Shown here in pieces: positions 1-8,145 of a stretch of 64,000 nucleotides of DNA (position 1 is the stretch's first letter; every line of letters begins with the position of its first letter). The translations under genes were made by a program, and so were the position numbers. Below the pieces are notes generated by a model, which saw nothing but the letters and a program-made list of their open reading frames with translations, was not told where the DNA came from and ran no database searches. This stretch comes from Betaproteobacteria bacterium (GTDB taxonomy: Bacteria; Acidobacteriota; Terriglobia; Acidiferrales; UBA7541): NCBI GenBank assembly GCA_903970165.1, contig CAJCHZ010000092.1:33640-97639 (forward strand), read 5' to 3'.

Positions 1-1
1 C

Positions 2-316
2 AATATCATTCGGCATGCCTACCATGGCCGCCCGGACCAGCCAATTGAGTTGTATTTCCACTCGCTAAAGCGAGCCGCCAATGGGGCCGGCGAAAAGGCT
101 GCACAGGGACTGGAATTCGTCCTGTGCGACCGCGGACCCGCTATCGAAGAGAGCAAGCTCTGCGGTCGGGCTTTGGACGACGTGAAGCCGGGGGGACTCG
201 GGCTGCACTTTATTAAGGAAAGCATGGACGTTGTTGAGTACAAACGCGCCGATGAGATCAATCATCTCCGCTTGGTCAAATACGTCAGCACGTCGAAGCA
301 GGAAGTGAACTCGTAA
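2..316 (+). CDS. Anti-sigma factor serine kinase, RsbW/SpoIIAB-like (5' truncated by window edge)
   Basis: The last 104 codons of a GHKL-type ATPase are visible; the start lies left of the window. The open frame begins with NIIRHAYHG, which fits the N-box of RsbW-type kinases (N-x-x-RHAY). A D-x-G motif (DRGPAI) and the glycine-rich GGLGLHFI lid motif follow at about residues 53 and 82 of the visible part. Such kinases bind ATP, phosphorylate an STAS-domain antagonist on serine and, in many systems, sequester a sigma factor. The stop lies 21 bases before the STAS gene, so the two are probably co-transcribed. The target (a sigma factor or another partner) cannot be told from the sequence. Confidence 0.85.
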   Translation, partial: NIIRHAYHGRPDQPIELYFHSLKRAANGAGEKAAQGLEFVLCDRGPAIEESKLCGRALDDVKPGGLGLHFIKESMDVVEYKRADEINHLRLVKYVSTSKQEVNS

Positions 317-337
317 TACGTTGTAAGGAGAAAACAA

Positions 338-670
338 GTGCAGATTTCGAGCCGGGAAATGGATAAAGCCACAATCTTTGACGTAACAGGAGACATTGAC
401 CTGGCGAATTCGCCGGCCGTGCGAAAGGCGCTTTTGCGCGAAGTGCGGGAGAAGCGCACGCCGCGGGTGGTGATGAATTTGAGCAAAGTGCGCTACATAG
501 ACAGCTCTGGCGTGGCGTCACTCGTCGAAGGGCTCAAGGCTTCGCGGGACGTTGGCTCGCGCTTTATCCTCTTTGGATTGAGCACCTCGGCGCGCGAAGT
601 GCTTCAGCTGTCGCGCCTGTTGAAAATTTTCGAGGTGTACGACAACGAAGAGCAGGCACTGGCAGCTTGA
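338..670 (+). CDS. STAS-domain anti-sigma factor antagonist (RsbV/SpoIIAA-like; possible MlaB analogue)
   Basis: A 110-residue single STAS domain. It starts at GTG with a good Shine-Dalgarno (AAGGAG, about 324-329). The motif YIDSSGVASL near residue 54 carries the serine that RsbW-type kinases phosphorylate. Its position just after an RsbW-like gene supports a partner-switching pair. Its position just before the mlaE/mlaF/mlaD genes also recalls MlaB, the STAS subunit that binds the MlaF ATPase in proteobacteria. Both readings are compatible: the antagonist could couple phosphorylation to transporter activity, but that is inference. The STAS fold is certain; the partner is not. Confidence 0.9.
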   Translation: MQISSREMDKATIFDVTGDIDLANSPAVRKALLREVREKRTPRVVMNLSKVRYIDSSGVASLVEGLKASRDVGSRFILFGLSTSAREVLQLSRLLKIFEVYDNEEQALAA

Positions 671-745
671 TCGGGCGAATTCAGGGTGGCGGATTTTTCC
701 TGAGTACCAAAAATTGAGTTACAGGAAGACAGGTTACAGAAATTA

Positions 746-1546
746 ATGTTTGAATTTGTGTCACAAATCGGCGGAAGCGTCACGAATAGCCTGGCGTATG
801 TGGGGGCGCTGGCGTCGCTCGGCGGGCGCGCCGCGTATTACACGTTTGTCGGGCCGTTCCGCGGCAAGCCGCTGCGCGTGCAGCGCGCCATTTCGCAGGC
901 CATGGACGTAGGCGTGCGGGCGCTGCCGATTCTCTCGCTGATTACTTTTTTCATTGGATTGATTCTCGCTCTGCAAGCCGCGTATGAGTTGCGGCGGTTT
1001 GGCGCGATGAGCTACGTGGCCACCGCGGTGGCGGTTTCCATGTCGCGCGAACTGGGCCCGCTTATCACCGCCATCGTGGTGATCGGGCGCTCGGGTTCGG
1101 CGTTTGCCGCGGAAATCGGCACCATGAAGGTGACCGAAGAGATAGATGCGCTGGAAACGATGGCCATCAGCCCCATTCGTTTTTTGGTCACGCCGAAATT
1201 TCTCGCCATGATTGTGATGCTTCCGTGCCTGACGATCTGGGCCAACGCCATGGGCATTTTGGGCGGCTCTCTTTTCGGCGTCACGCAAGGCGAGTTCACC
1301 TTCCATCGTTACATCAATGCCTCGCTCGAGTCGCTCTTTCTCCGCGACATCATGACCGGGTTGGTCAAGAGCGTGATGTTTGGCATCACCATCACGGCGG
1401 TTGGATGCCAGGAAGGGCTCGCGACCGGAGCCGGCGCAGAGCAGGTCGGCCGCTCCACGACCAGGGCGGTCGTCGTGTCGATCTTTCTTGTTGTGCTGGT
1501 GGATCTTGTTTTCACGGCGCTGTTCTTTTTCGTAAGCGGGTCGTAG
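746..1546 (+). CDS. mlaE: MlaE-family lipid ABC transporter permease
   Basis: A 266-residue integral membrane protein with five or six hydrophobic segments, the usual size for MlaE/YrbE permeases. The central part reads as the conserved family core, including SMSRELGPLITAIVVIGRSG (about residues 97-116) and the EIGTMKVTEEIDALETM stretch that forms the coupling region. The protein forms the inner-membrane channel of a transporter that moves phospholipids between inner and outer membrane. It is first in a run of four genes (permease, ATPase, MlaD, lipoprotein) with short gaps. The ribosome-binding site is weak (AGGAAG well upstream). Confidence 0.93.
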   Translation: MFEFVSQIGGSVTNSLAYVGALASLGGRAAYYTFVGPFRGKPLRVQRAISQAMDVGVRALPILSLITFFIGLILALQAAYELRRFGAMSYVATAVAVSMSRELGPLITAIVVIGRSGSAFAAEIGTMKVTEEIDALETMAISPIRFLVTPKFLAMIVMLPCLTIWANAMGILGGSLFGVTQGEFTFHRYINASLESLFLRDIMTGLVKSVMFGITITAVGCQEGLATGAGAEQVGRSTTRAVVVSIFLVVLVDLVFTALFFFVSGS

Positions 1547-1564
1547 GATGCAGGGACATTTTTG

Positions 1565-2404
1565 ATGGCCATGGAAACGCAAAATACGGCAGCTCCTGAT
1601 GCCCTCGATTCCGAGGCGATGATTTCGCTGCGCGACGTCCGCGTGAGTTACGGCGATCGCGAAATTTTGCACGGCGTCACGTTTGACGTGAAGCGCGGCG
1701 AGACGATGGTGATTCTCGGCGGCTCGGGCTCCGGAAAGAGTACGCTGCTGCGCACGCTCGTTGGGTTGGAAAAGGCGAGCTCGGGCGAAATCTGGATCAA
1801 AGGTAAGAACATTGCCGCGATCCCCGATGCGGAAATGGATGAGATTCGCAAAAAGATTGGCATGTCGTTTCAAGGCTCGGCGCTCTTTGGCTCGATGACC
1901 GTTGGCGAAAATGTTGCCCTGCCGCTGCGCGAGCACACCAAGCTGGAAGATTCGACCATCGAAATCATGCTGCGGCTCAAACTCGAACAGGTTGGGCTTG
2001 CCGGATACGAGTACTACATGCCGTCGCAGCTGAGCGGAGGCATGAAGAAGCGCGCAGCGGTCGCGCGTGCGTTGGCGATGGACCCGGATATTCTATTTTT
2101 CGACGAGCCCTCCGCCGGTCTCGATCCGATTATTGCGGCCGGCATCGACCGTCTGATTCTGGAGTTGAAGCAGGCGTTTCGCATGACGGTCATCGTGGTC
2201 ACACACGAACTTGCAAGCGCCTACCTGATTGCCGACCGCATGGTCCTGATTGACAAAGGGAACGTCGTGGCGCTGGGCACGACCGCGGAGATGCGCGCCA
2301 GCACGCAGCCGCGTGTGCGGCAATTCCTGGATCGCGTGCCCGAGCCCGAGGTGGCCCGCGAACTCGATTATTTGCAGATGCTCACGGAAGAGCGCCGTCT
2401 ATGA
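1565..2404 (+). CDS. mlaF: MlaF-family lipid ABC transporter ATP-binding protein
   Basis: A 279-residue ABC ATPase that powers the MlaE permease. Visible motifs are Walker A (GGSGSGKST, about residue 54), the signature LSGGMKKR, Walker B with the catalytic glutamate (ILFFDEPSAGLDP) and the switch histidine in VVTHEL. GMKKR after LSGG is typical of MlaF/Mkl rather than importers. I use ATG 1565; a TTG one codon earlier and an ATG two codons later are possible. The gene follows mlaE by 18 bases. The C-terminal tail of about 25 residues (QFLDRVPEPE...) could be where a regulatory STAS partner docks, by analogy with MlaB-MlaF. Confidence 0.95.
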   Translation: MAMETQNTAAPDALDSEAMISLRDVRVSYGDREILHGVTFDVKRGETMVILGGSGSGKSTLLRTLVGLEKASSGEIWIKGKNIAAIPDAEMDEIRKKIGMSFQGSALFGSMTVGENVALPLREHTKLEDSTIEIMLRLKLEQVGLAGYEYYMPSQLSGGMKKRAAVARALAMDPDILFFDEPSAGLDPIIAAGIDRLILELKQAFRMTVIVVTHELASAYLIADRMVLIDKGNVVALGTTAEMRASTQPRVRQFLDRVPEPEVARELDYLQMLTEERRL

Positions 2405-2429
2405 ACGCGGGCGGCGGAAAGAGGACGTA

Positions 2430-3398
2430 ATGGCAGGGAAACGCGAATCGGTTTTCGTAGGGCTGTTTGTGATCCTGGCCGCGGCGGTCCTGATTTTTAT
2501 GGTCTTCGCCATCACCGGGGCTTTCGGGCGCTCGGACAAGACATACCACGCCTATTTCCCGTTTGCCGGCGGAATCGAGCCGGGGGCGACCGTCCGCTAC
2601 GCCGGAGGGCCGAAAGCGGGGCGCGTGGACAAGGTGTCGATCGACCCGCAGAATCCAGGGCGCATTGACATTGTCTTTAGCGTGCAAACGGATCTGCCGG
2701 TGAAGACCGACAGTCACGTGAAAATCATGAGCTTGAGCCCTCTCGGAGATAATCACCTCGAGGTCCTCCCCGGCACTGGCCAAACGGGGCCGGCACAGCC
2801 GGGCGCGCTGCTCCAATCGGATCCTTATGTGGATTTCAACGCGCTAACAGCGCAGATCAACGAGCTCTCGCCGAAGGTACAGAAGCTTGTCGGGTCCTTG
2901 AATGACCGCGTCGATGAGCTGAAGGTGACGCTGGACCGCATCGACAACTTCCTGAGCCCGGAGAATGAGCAAAATCTTTCCGCCACTCTCAAGCAGACTC
3001 GCGGGTTGCTGGATGACAACCGCGAGCAGATCAAATCCACGGTTGCCAAGTTGAACTCGGCGAGCGGGAAGATTGAGCCGCTTATTCAGGACCTGCACAA
3101 AACTTCGCTGGAAGCCAACAAAGCGCTGGATCACATCGACTCTTTGTTGGACGATAACGAAGACAACATAAAAGTCTCGCTGGCCGAGCTTCGCAAATCT
3201 CTGACGAAGTTGACGGACATCACCACCCAGGTGGACCAGACGCTCGACGTAAACACGGAAAACATCGACGAGCTTCTGGACAATTTCCGGCGCGTGTCGC
3301 AGAACCTGAAAGAGTTTACGGACACCATCAAGAAGCGGCCTTACACGCTTATTCGCGCAAGCAATCCGAAGGAACACGTTCCTGGTAATAACAAATGA
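2430..3398 (+). CDS. mlaD: MlaD/MCE-domain lipid-binding protein
   Basis: A 322-residue protein with one N-terminal membrane anchor (about residues 8-30), one MCE domain (about 38-115; hallmark PFAGGIEPGATVRYAGGPKAG and LSPLGDNHLEVLPG) and a long helical C-terminal region rich in coiled-coil-like heptads (about 135-300). MCE proteins form hexameric rings in the periplasm that bind lipids; a long helical tail may form a needle-like tunnel as in PqiB/LetB. ATG 2430 is chosen because AAAGAGG sits 6 bases upstream; an upstream in-frame extension overlaps mlaF and is rejected. It overlaps the next gene by four bases (ATGA). Confidence 0.93.
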   Translation: MAGKRESVFVGLFVILAAAVLIFMVFAITGAFGRSDKTYHAYFPFAGGIEPGATVRYAGGPKAGRVDKVSIDPQNPGRIDIVFSVQTDLPVKTDSHVKIMSLSPLGDNHLEVLPGTGQTGPAQPGALLQSDPYVDFNALTAQINELSPKVQKLVGSLNDRVDELKVTLDRIDNFLSPENEQNLSATLKQTRGLLDDNREQIKSTVAKLNSASGKIEPLIQDLHKTSLEANKALDHIDSLLDDNEDNIKVSLAELRKSLTKLTDITTQVDQTLDVNTENIDELLDNFRRVSQNLKEFTDTIKKRPYTLIRASNPKEHVPGNNK

Positions 3399-4102
3399 AG
3401 CAGGAGAATCACGAACTCATGATTAGACCAACTGAACTGCATCGCGGCCACGAACGTCCGGGTGTTTCGCGGACGCCGCAAAGAGCTTTCTGCGTCCTCT
3501 TGCTGGCTGTATGTTTCTCGGCGGGATGCGGCGCCTCTCACCCCATTAGCTATTACCAGCTTACGGTTCCGGGCGACAGAGTGCCCAATGCGCCGAGCGC
3601 CAATCCCATTCCCATTACGCTGCTCATTGGCCGATTGACCGCTCCCGCGCTCTATCGCGAGGACCAGATCGTCTACGGCACGCGCGGGGAAAGCATGGGC
3701 ATCTACGAATATCACCGCTGGTCCGAGCCGCCCACAGAGATGATTGGTGAAATTATGCTGCGGCAGTTCCGGGCCTCCGGCCGCTACAAAGGCGTCTATA
3801 CGTTACGCAGTGATATTCGCGGAGATTATCTGTTGCACGGGCGTCTCTATGACTTCAAGGAAGTCGAAGCCGGATCGCTCATTGGCCGCGTCACCATGGA
3901 AGTAGAACTGCGCAATATCAAGGCCAACACGACGGTGTGGACGCACTTCTTTACGCACGACGAAATGGCCACCGAGAAGAGTACCGCAGGCGTGGTGGCA
4001 GCTCTGGACAAAAGCGTTCAGTTGGGAGTGGCGGAATTCAGCGCCGGCGTGGATCAATATTTTGCGGAGCATCCGCCGACGCCAGAGAAAACCGAGCCAT
4101 AG
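3395..4102 (+). CDS. ABC-type transport auxiliary lipoprotein (PqiC-like)
   Basis: A predicted outer-membrane lipoprotein of 235 residues. After a basic N-terminus, a hydrophobic stretch ends in a lipobox (FSAGC, cysteine near residue 45), then the start of the mature domain SYYQL, typical of the ABC_trans_aux family that partners MCE transporters. ATG 3395 overlaps the mlaD stop (ATGA coupling). ATG 3419 is an alternative with AGGAG upstream. The locus has no mlaC- or mlaA-like gene, so a Pqi/Mce-like bridge ending in this lipoprotein is the likely architecture. Confidence 0.8.
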   Translation: MKQENHELMIRPTELHRGHERPGVSRTPQRAFCVLLLAVCFSAGCGASHPISYYQLTVPGDRVPNAPSANPIPITLLIGRLTAPALYREDQIVYGTRGESMGIYEYHRWSEPPTEMIGEIMLRQFRASGRYKGVYTLRSDIRGDYLLHGRLYDFKEVEAGSLIGRVTMEVELRNIKANTTVWTHFFTHDEMATEKSTAGVVAALDKSVQLGVAEFSAGVDQYFAEHPPTPEKTEP

Positions 4103-4140
4103 CCTTGTAAGAGAGAGAAAATCTCCGCGAAAATTTTGTC

Positions 4141-4950
4141 TTACGTTGTGCGACGCAGCGTCAGAAGAGTGACGTCGTCGTCGAGTTCTGGCTGGCCGCT
4201 ATGGCGCTGCACACCATCCAGCAGTGCCGCTGAAAAATCCGGAAGACGGACGGAACCTGGAAACTTCTCCAGAGTCGACTCAGCCAGCCGCAAAAATCCC
4301 CGCGGCGTAAGCTGATCGCCGCCTGGAGACCGCACCTCCGTCGCACCATCGGAAAACGCCAGAATCATGTCCCCTGGCAAGAGCCGGATGCTCTGTTCGC
4401 TGTACGCCTCCCCGGTTACAAAACCGAGCGGGAGATTCTCCATGCCTTCGCCAATCTCAATAAATCTGTTTTCCCTTGACCGCCACAGAAGCATCCGCGG
4501 GTGGGCGGCGTAGGCGAAATTAAACTCGCCGTTTGTGCCGTCAAATGTGCCAGTCACGACGGTTGTCAATCGCAGCGGGCCGTCGGAATGTTCCGTGTTG
4601 AGAGTGAACTCATCGTTCAGGGCCACCAGCAGACCCGCGGTATCGCGCACGTCCTGATGCTTGTGCAGGACGTGATGGACGTGGCGCGCGACCCCGCTGG
4701 CCACATAGCCGTGCCCCACGCAATCGGCCAGGACCACCCGAGCAATGTTGTCACTGCACGAAAACACAGCGGAAAGGTCGCCCCCGTGATCTGCTCCCGA
4801 AGGCACAGAAATGACGTCCGCTTCCAGGCCGGCCAACTCCAGGGAGCGGTGGGCGCGCTCGTTGCCAGCCCAGAGCTCCATACAGCCGAAGGGGCGCTGC
4901 GCCGAGGTCGTACAAACAAAAGCATTTGGTTCTGGCTTCGTGAATTTCAT
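4141..4950 (-). CDS. PP2C-type serine phosphatase, SpoIIE/RsbU family
   Basis: A 269-residue single-domain phosphatase without an obvious sensor domain. Metal-binding aspartates of the family are visible in GGDLSAVF (about residue 57) and LADCVGHG (about 75), with the late FSDGATEV and DDDVTLLTL motifs. Family members dephosphorylate STAS antagonists (RsbV/SpoIIAA) and so free the kinase's partner. It is convergent with the transporter operon and only 38 bases from its end. Together with the kinase and STAS genes at the other end it would complete a kinase/antagonist/phosphatase set. That it acts on this particular STAS protein is inference. Confidence 0.88.
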   Translation of the reverse strand: MKFTKPEPNAFVCTTSAQRPFGCMELWAGNERAHRSLELAGLEADVISVPSGADHGGDLSAVFSCSDNIARVVLADCVGHGYVASGVARHVHHVLHKHQDVRDTAGLLVALNDEFTLNTEHSDGPLRLTTVVTGTFDGTNGEFNFAYAAHPRMLLWRSRENRFIEIGEGMENLPLGFVTGEAYSEQSIRLLPGDMILAFSDGATEVRSPGGDQLTPRGFLRLAESTLEKFPGSVRLPDFSAALLDGVQRHSGQPELDDDVTLLTLRRTT

Positions 4951-5108
4951 CGCTGTATTTGATGCATGGAGCGCCCGGAAGAATTATACGACAGAGGAAG
5001 TGCCAAGTGGGCTGGTGGCGAGTGGCAGGAGTGCACCTCCCAATCACCCCTCCCCTTATTTTTGTAAGTGTTGCTGATAGAGGACTTAGTTAGCTGGCCT
5101 CTAAGTGG

Positions 5109-5153
5109 TTTAGAATCAACACTTGCGGGCGTGCTGTAAGTGTTGATTCTAAA
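5109..5153. promoter_or_regulatory. Perfect 16-bp inverted repeat, operator-like
   Basis: Arms 5109-5124 and 5138-5153 are exact reverse complements (TTTAGAATCAACACTT and its complement), separated by 13 bases. No T-run follows on either strand, so it does not look like an intrinsic terminator. A half-site (TAAGTGTTG) recurs at about 5064-5072. It lies between the phosphatase promoter side and the 3' end of a small membrane protein gene, so a regulator-binding site or RNA hairpin is possible. No known operator is recognised. Confidence 0.5.
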
Positions 5154-5221
5154 AGAGATAGGAGTCTGCTGCTTGCCCTCGATCGATGCACTCAACCGTT
5201 TCCACTCGTTCTTATCTCGCG

Positions 5222-5488
5222 CTACGGATGATCGTTCGTTGCTTGCGGAGATAGCGCAGCATCCTGCTGGTGAGAATCAAAAAGATAGAAACCGTAGGTA
5301 GCCAAAACGGCCATCGAGAACAAGTAATGCGTAAAAACTTGGGGCATGAACCAAGCCGCGCCCGAAAAAACTAGAGTGCAGCCCGCCGCCGCAATCAGAG
5401 CGCCCAAGGCAATTGACATCAGCCACGAAGATTTGCCTGCTGCCGGGGAACTCTTCTCGAACCATGCCACTGCTTTGTGCCGGTACAT
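5222..5488 (-). CDS. Small membrane protein of unknown function
   Basis: An 88-residue protein with two clear hydrophobic segments (about residues 22-46 and 50-70) separated by a very short turn, and a hydrophilic C-terminus. The start is supported by GAAGGTGAG a few bases upstream of ATG 5488. No family is recognised. It stands alone, divergent from the histidine kinase gene that begins about 200 bases away. Confidence 0.6.
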   Translation of the reverse strand: MYRHKAVAWFEKSSPAAGKSSWLMSIALGALIAAAGCTLVFSGAAWFMPQVFTHYLFSMAVLATYGFYLFDSHQQDAALSPQATNDHP

Positions 5489-5691
5489 TTCTCACCTTCG
5501 AGAATGCTCAACAAGAGTACTGATATTTACCGCCAAATGTATCGCAAAAGAAAATAGCCAGCGGGCAACCGCTGGCCTGGAAAATTCTAGTCCCACCTGC
5601 CGTTGCCTTAATCGTGGCAGGGTCCAATACGCGAGGTTCCCGGCTCATTTGCTCTTGCTAGACTGGCTAGAGAGGAATTTCGTCCCCGCGC

Positions 5692-7362
5692 ATGAGTCCC
5701 CATGAAACGGATCGCCGCCATCTGGAGCGGCAAATCGTGTTTGCCCGTCCGATCGTCGTTCTGCTTTCCATCCTTGCGCTGCTTCAGCAGCCGCATCCCG
5801 AGGAAGCCAAACGGACCATCTCGTTCCTCGTCGCTTATCTGCTGCTTGCGCTTGCGGTCATTCCTCTGGAGCGTTCCCTACGTAAGCGTGCCTGGCATCT
5901 GCCGATCGCCTGCGACCTGCTGGCGCTGGGCGTATTCATGTACATTACGCCGCTGTCTGTCCCGGTGTGGTTTCCTTATCTCTTTGTCTGCTGGGTAGCA
6001 GGCATGCGCTGGGGGCTGCGCGCTGCTGTACCGCTTGCCGGGGCCTTGGCGCTTATCCTGGTACTGCTCACCGCCGTCAGAGGCGAAATTGGGTGGATGC
6101 GTGTTGTTGCGTGGATGGGCCTTCTCGGCGGCACATTTGGCGGAGGCGCTTCGCTGGCCTTCCTGGCCGACCGCAGCCGCCACTTTGCTTCGCAGAACGA
6201 CTTTTTCTCTCACATCACCGCGACACTGCAGGTGGACCAGGGCCTGGCCGAGTCGCTGCGCCTGATGCTCGAGGAACTCGCTCGCGCGTTCGACGCGGAA
6301 GTGGCCCTGCTGGCTTACCGCGACAGCGATCTGGAACGCATCTTCATCTGGCGCCTCAAAGCAGGTGAAAGCGAGCGGCTCATCCCGGAAAGCTATCCGC
6401 TGGCGCGGGCCGACGGCTTCCTTCTGGATGATATGGAAGCAACAATTTGCTGGAACAGCCTCGAAGGCCCGGGAAATGGCTTTGGATGGGACCGGCGGGA
6501 CGGCCGAGCGCTGAAAACTCTGCCACGTCTGCCCGGACCCACGCAGAACGAGCTAAATCTCCGCTCGATGCTTTCGGTAGCCTTTGATCAGTCCGGCCAG
6601 GCGGCGGGCCGCATCTTTCTCCTCAACGGGAGAAAGCCTTTCGAGCGCCCGGACCTGGCGTGGCTCGAGCGTATCGCCCGCCACATCGGGCCTTCCCTCG
6701 AAAATGTTTTTCTACTGCGGCACGTACGTGCGCGGGCCATTGAAGGCGAGCGCAGCCGCATCTCACGCGACCTGCACGACGGCATTCTGCAATCACTTCT
6801 TAGCATTGAAATCCAGCTCGACGTGCTTCGCCGCAAGGTCGGGTCTCATCCGGAGCAGGCCGAAGCCAGCCTCGGCAACCTCCAAGCCACGGTAAAAAAC
6901 GAGGGCGCGGAGCTGCGGCGTTTGGTCACGGACCTGCGTCCGTTGCGTGTGCAGAGCGCGGATTTGGTTGATTTAATGCATGGTTTCGCGGAGCGTTATC
7001 GCAACGAATCGGCGCTCGCGCTGGATGTCATCATCGAATCGGCCGATTTGCATGCTCCGGACCGCGTCTGCCGCGAGATTTTCCAGATTTACCGTGAAGC
7101 ACTCAACAACATAAAAAAGCATGCTAAGGCTTCCCATGTCGTGGTAAAACTGACGCAGGACGACAGTCGCATTGTTCTCGTGGTTGACGATAACGGCGAG
7201 GGCTTTAGTTTTGCCGGCAGGTTCACTGGGGACGAGCTCGACCGCCTGCGATTGGGTCCGATTTCCATCAAGGAGCGAACGCGTACTGTGGGGGGATTTT
7301 TGACCGTTGAGTCGAACCCTGGCCATGGAGCGCGACTAACTATCGAAGTCCCGCTCGGTTGA
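5692..7362 (+). CDS. Membrane-bound sensor histidine kinase, NarL-partner (HisKA_3) type with GAF-like domain
   Basis: A 556-residue sensor kinase. About five or six membrane segments occupy residues 12-155, followed by a GAF-like region (about 170-340), the HisKA_3 dimerisation domain with phospho-acceptor His362 (in RISRDLHDGILQSLLS), and a HATPase domain with an N-box (YREALNNIKKHAKA) and G-box DDNGEGF. This arrangement signals to LuxR/NarL-type response regulators, and one begins one base after this stop. GAGAGGAA lies some 15 bases before ATG 5692, so the start is reasonable. The stimulus is unknown; the lack of a periplasmic loop suggests membrane or cytoplasmic sensing. Confidence 0.9.
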   Translation: MSPHETDRRHLERQIVFARPIVVLLSILALLQQPHPEEAKRTISFLVAYLLLALAVIPLERSLRKRAWHLPIACDLLALGVFMYITPLSVPVWFPYLFVCWVAGMRWGLRAAVPLAGALALILVLLTAVRGEIGWMRVVAWMGLLGGTFGGGASLAFLADRSRHFASQNDFFSHITATLQVDQGLAESLRLMLEELARAFDAEVALLAYRDSDLERIFIWRLKAGESERLIPESYPLARADGFLLDDMEATICWNSLEGPGNGFGWDRRDGRALKTLPRLPGPTQNELNLRSMLSVAFDQSGQAAGRIFLLNGRKPFERPDLAWLERIARHIGPSLENVFLLRHVRARAIEGERSRISRDLHDGILQSLLSIEIQLDVLRRKVGSHPEQAEASLGNLQATVKNEGAELRRLVTDLRPLRVQSADLVDLMHGFAERYRNESALALDVIIESADLHAPDRVCREIFQIYREALNNIKKHAKASHVVVKLTQDDSRIVLVVDDNGEGFSFAGRFTGDELDRLRLGPISIKERTRTVGGFLTVESNPGHGARLTIEVPLG

Positions 7363-7363
7363 C

Positions 7364-8029
7364 ATGGCCAAAACTAAACAGCAAATACGAGTCCTCCTGG
7401 CGGACGACCACGCGATCTTTCGCGATGGCCTCCGCAAACTCCTCGATTCCGATGAGGACATCACAATTGTCGGCGAGGCGCAGAATGGCGCGGAGTGCAT
7501 CAAGCTGCTCGCCAAGCTGAAGCCGGAAATTTTATTGCTCGACCTGCGCATGCCCGACAAGGATGGGCTGGCGGTGCTCGAGGAAGTGAATTTCGATACC
7601 CTGCCGACGCGCGTGATTGTTTTGACGGCGGCTGAGGATGATCGCGACGTGGTGCGGGCGATGCGGCTGGGTGCGCGGGGCGTTGTGTTGAAGCAATCCG
7701 CAACGGATCTTTTGGTGAAGAGCATTCACCGCGTTCATGCCGGCGAGATTTGGCTGGATAACCGCATGACCGCGGAAGTGATGAAAGCGTTCTCGAAGTC
7801 TTCGGAATCGGGCCCACGCCGGGAAAAGCCGCTGCTCAGCGACCGTGAAAAAGAAATTGTGCAGCTCGTGGCGCAGGGATTCCGCAACAAGGAAATCGGG
7901 GAAAAGCTTTTTATCAGTGAACAGACCGTAAAAAATCACCTTCACAACATTTTCGATAAGCTCGGCGTCTCGGACCGCCTTGAGCTGGCGCTCTACGCCA
8001 TCCACCACCGCCTGATTGACCAAACATAA
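7364..8029 (+). CDS. NarL/FixJ-family response regulator
   Basis: A 221-residue transcription factor. The receiver domain (about residues 8-125) shows the acidic pocket DD14-15, phospho-acceptor Asp60 (LLLDLRMPDKDG), and the conserved Thr and Lys (VLTAAEDD, VVLKQSATD). The C-terminal LuxR helix-turn-helix (about 155-215) has the typical LSDREKEIVQLVAQGFRNKE start. It is translationally coupled to the kinase gene (1 base between stop and ATG), so the two form a two-component operon. Target genes are unknown. Confidence 0.94.
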   Translation: MAKTKQQIRVLLADDHAIFRDGLRKLLDSDEDITIVGEAQNGAECIKLLAKLKPEILLLDLRMPDKDGLAVLEEVNFDTLPTRVIVLTAAEDDRDVVRAMRLGARGVVLKQSATDLLVKSIHRVHAGEIWLDNRMTAEVMKAFSKSSESGPRREKPLLSDREKEIVQLVAQGFRNKEIGEKLFISEQTVKNHLHNIFDKLGVSDRLELALYAIHHRLIDQT

Positions 8030-8145
8030 TTGAACCAAACGTAACCGGCCCTAACGTAATTGAATTGATCAAGCCTGACGAATCGAGGGTGCGATGTATT
8101 GTGTCCTCAGAGGTTTCTTCAGGGATTATTCCGCTACGAAGTTCT

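Noticed and set aside
761..1936. A 391-codon minus-strand frame opposite mlaE and mlaF
   Set aside because: No domain, Arg/His-rich, and fully overlapped by two genes with clear motifs.
4103..4140. GTAAGA/TCTTAC pairing between two convergent genes as a terminator
   Set aside because: The stem is short and AT-rich and no T-run follows.
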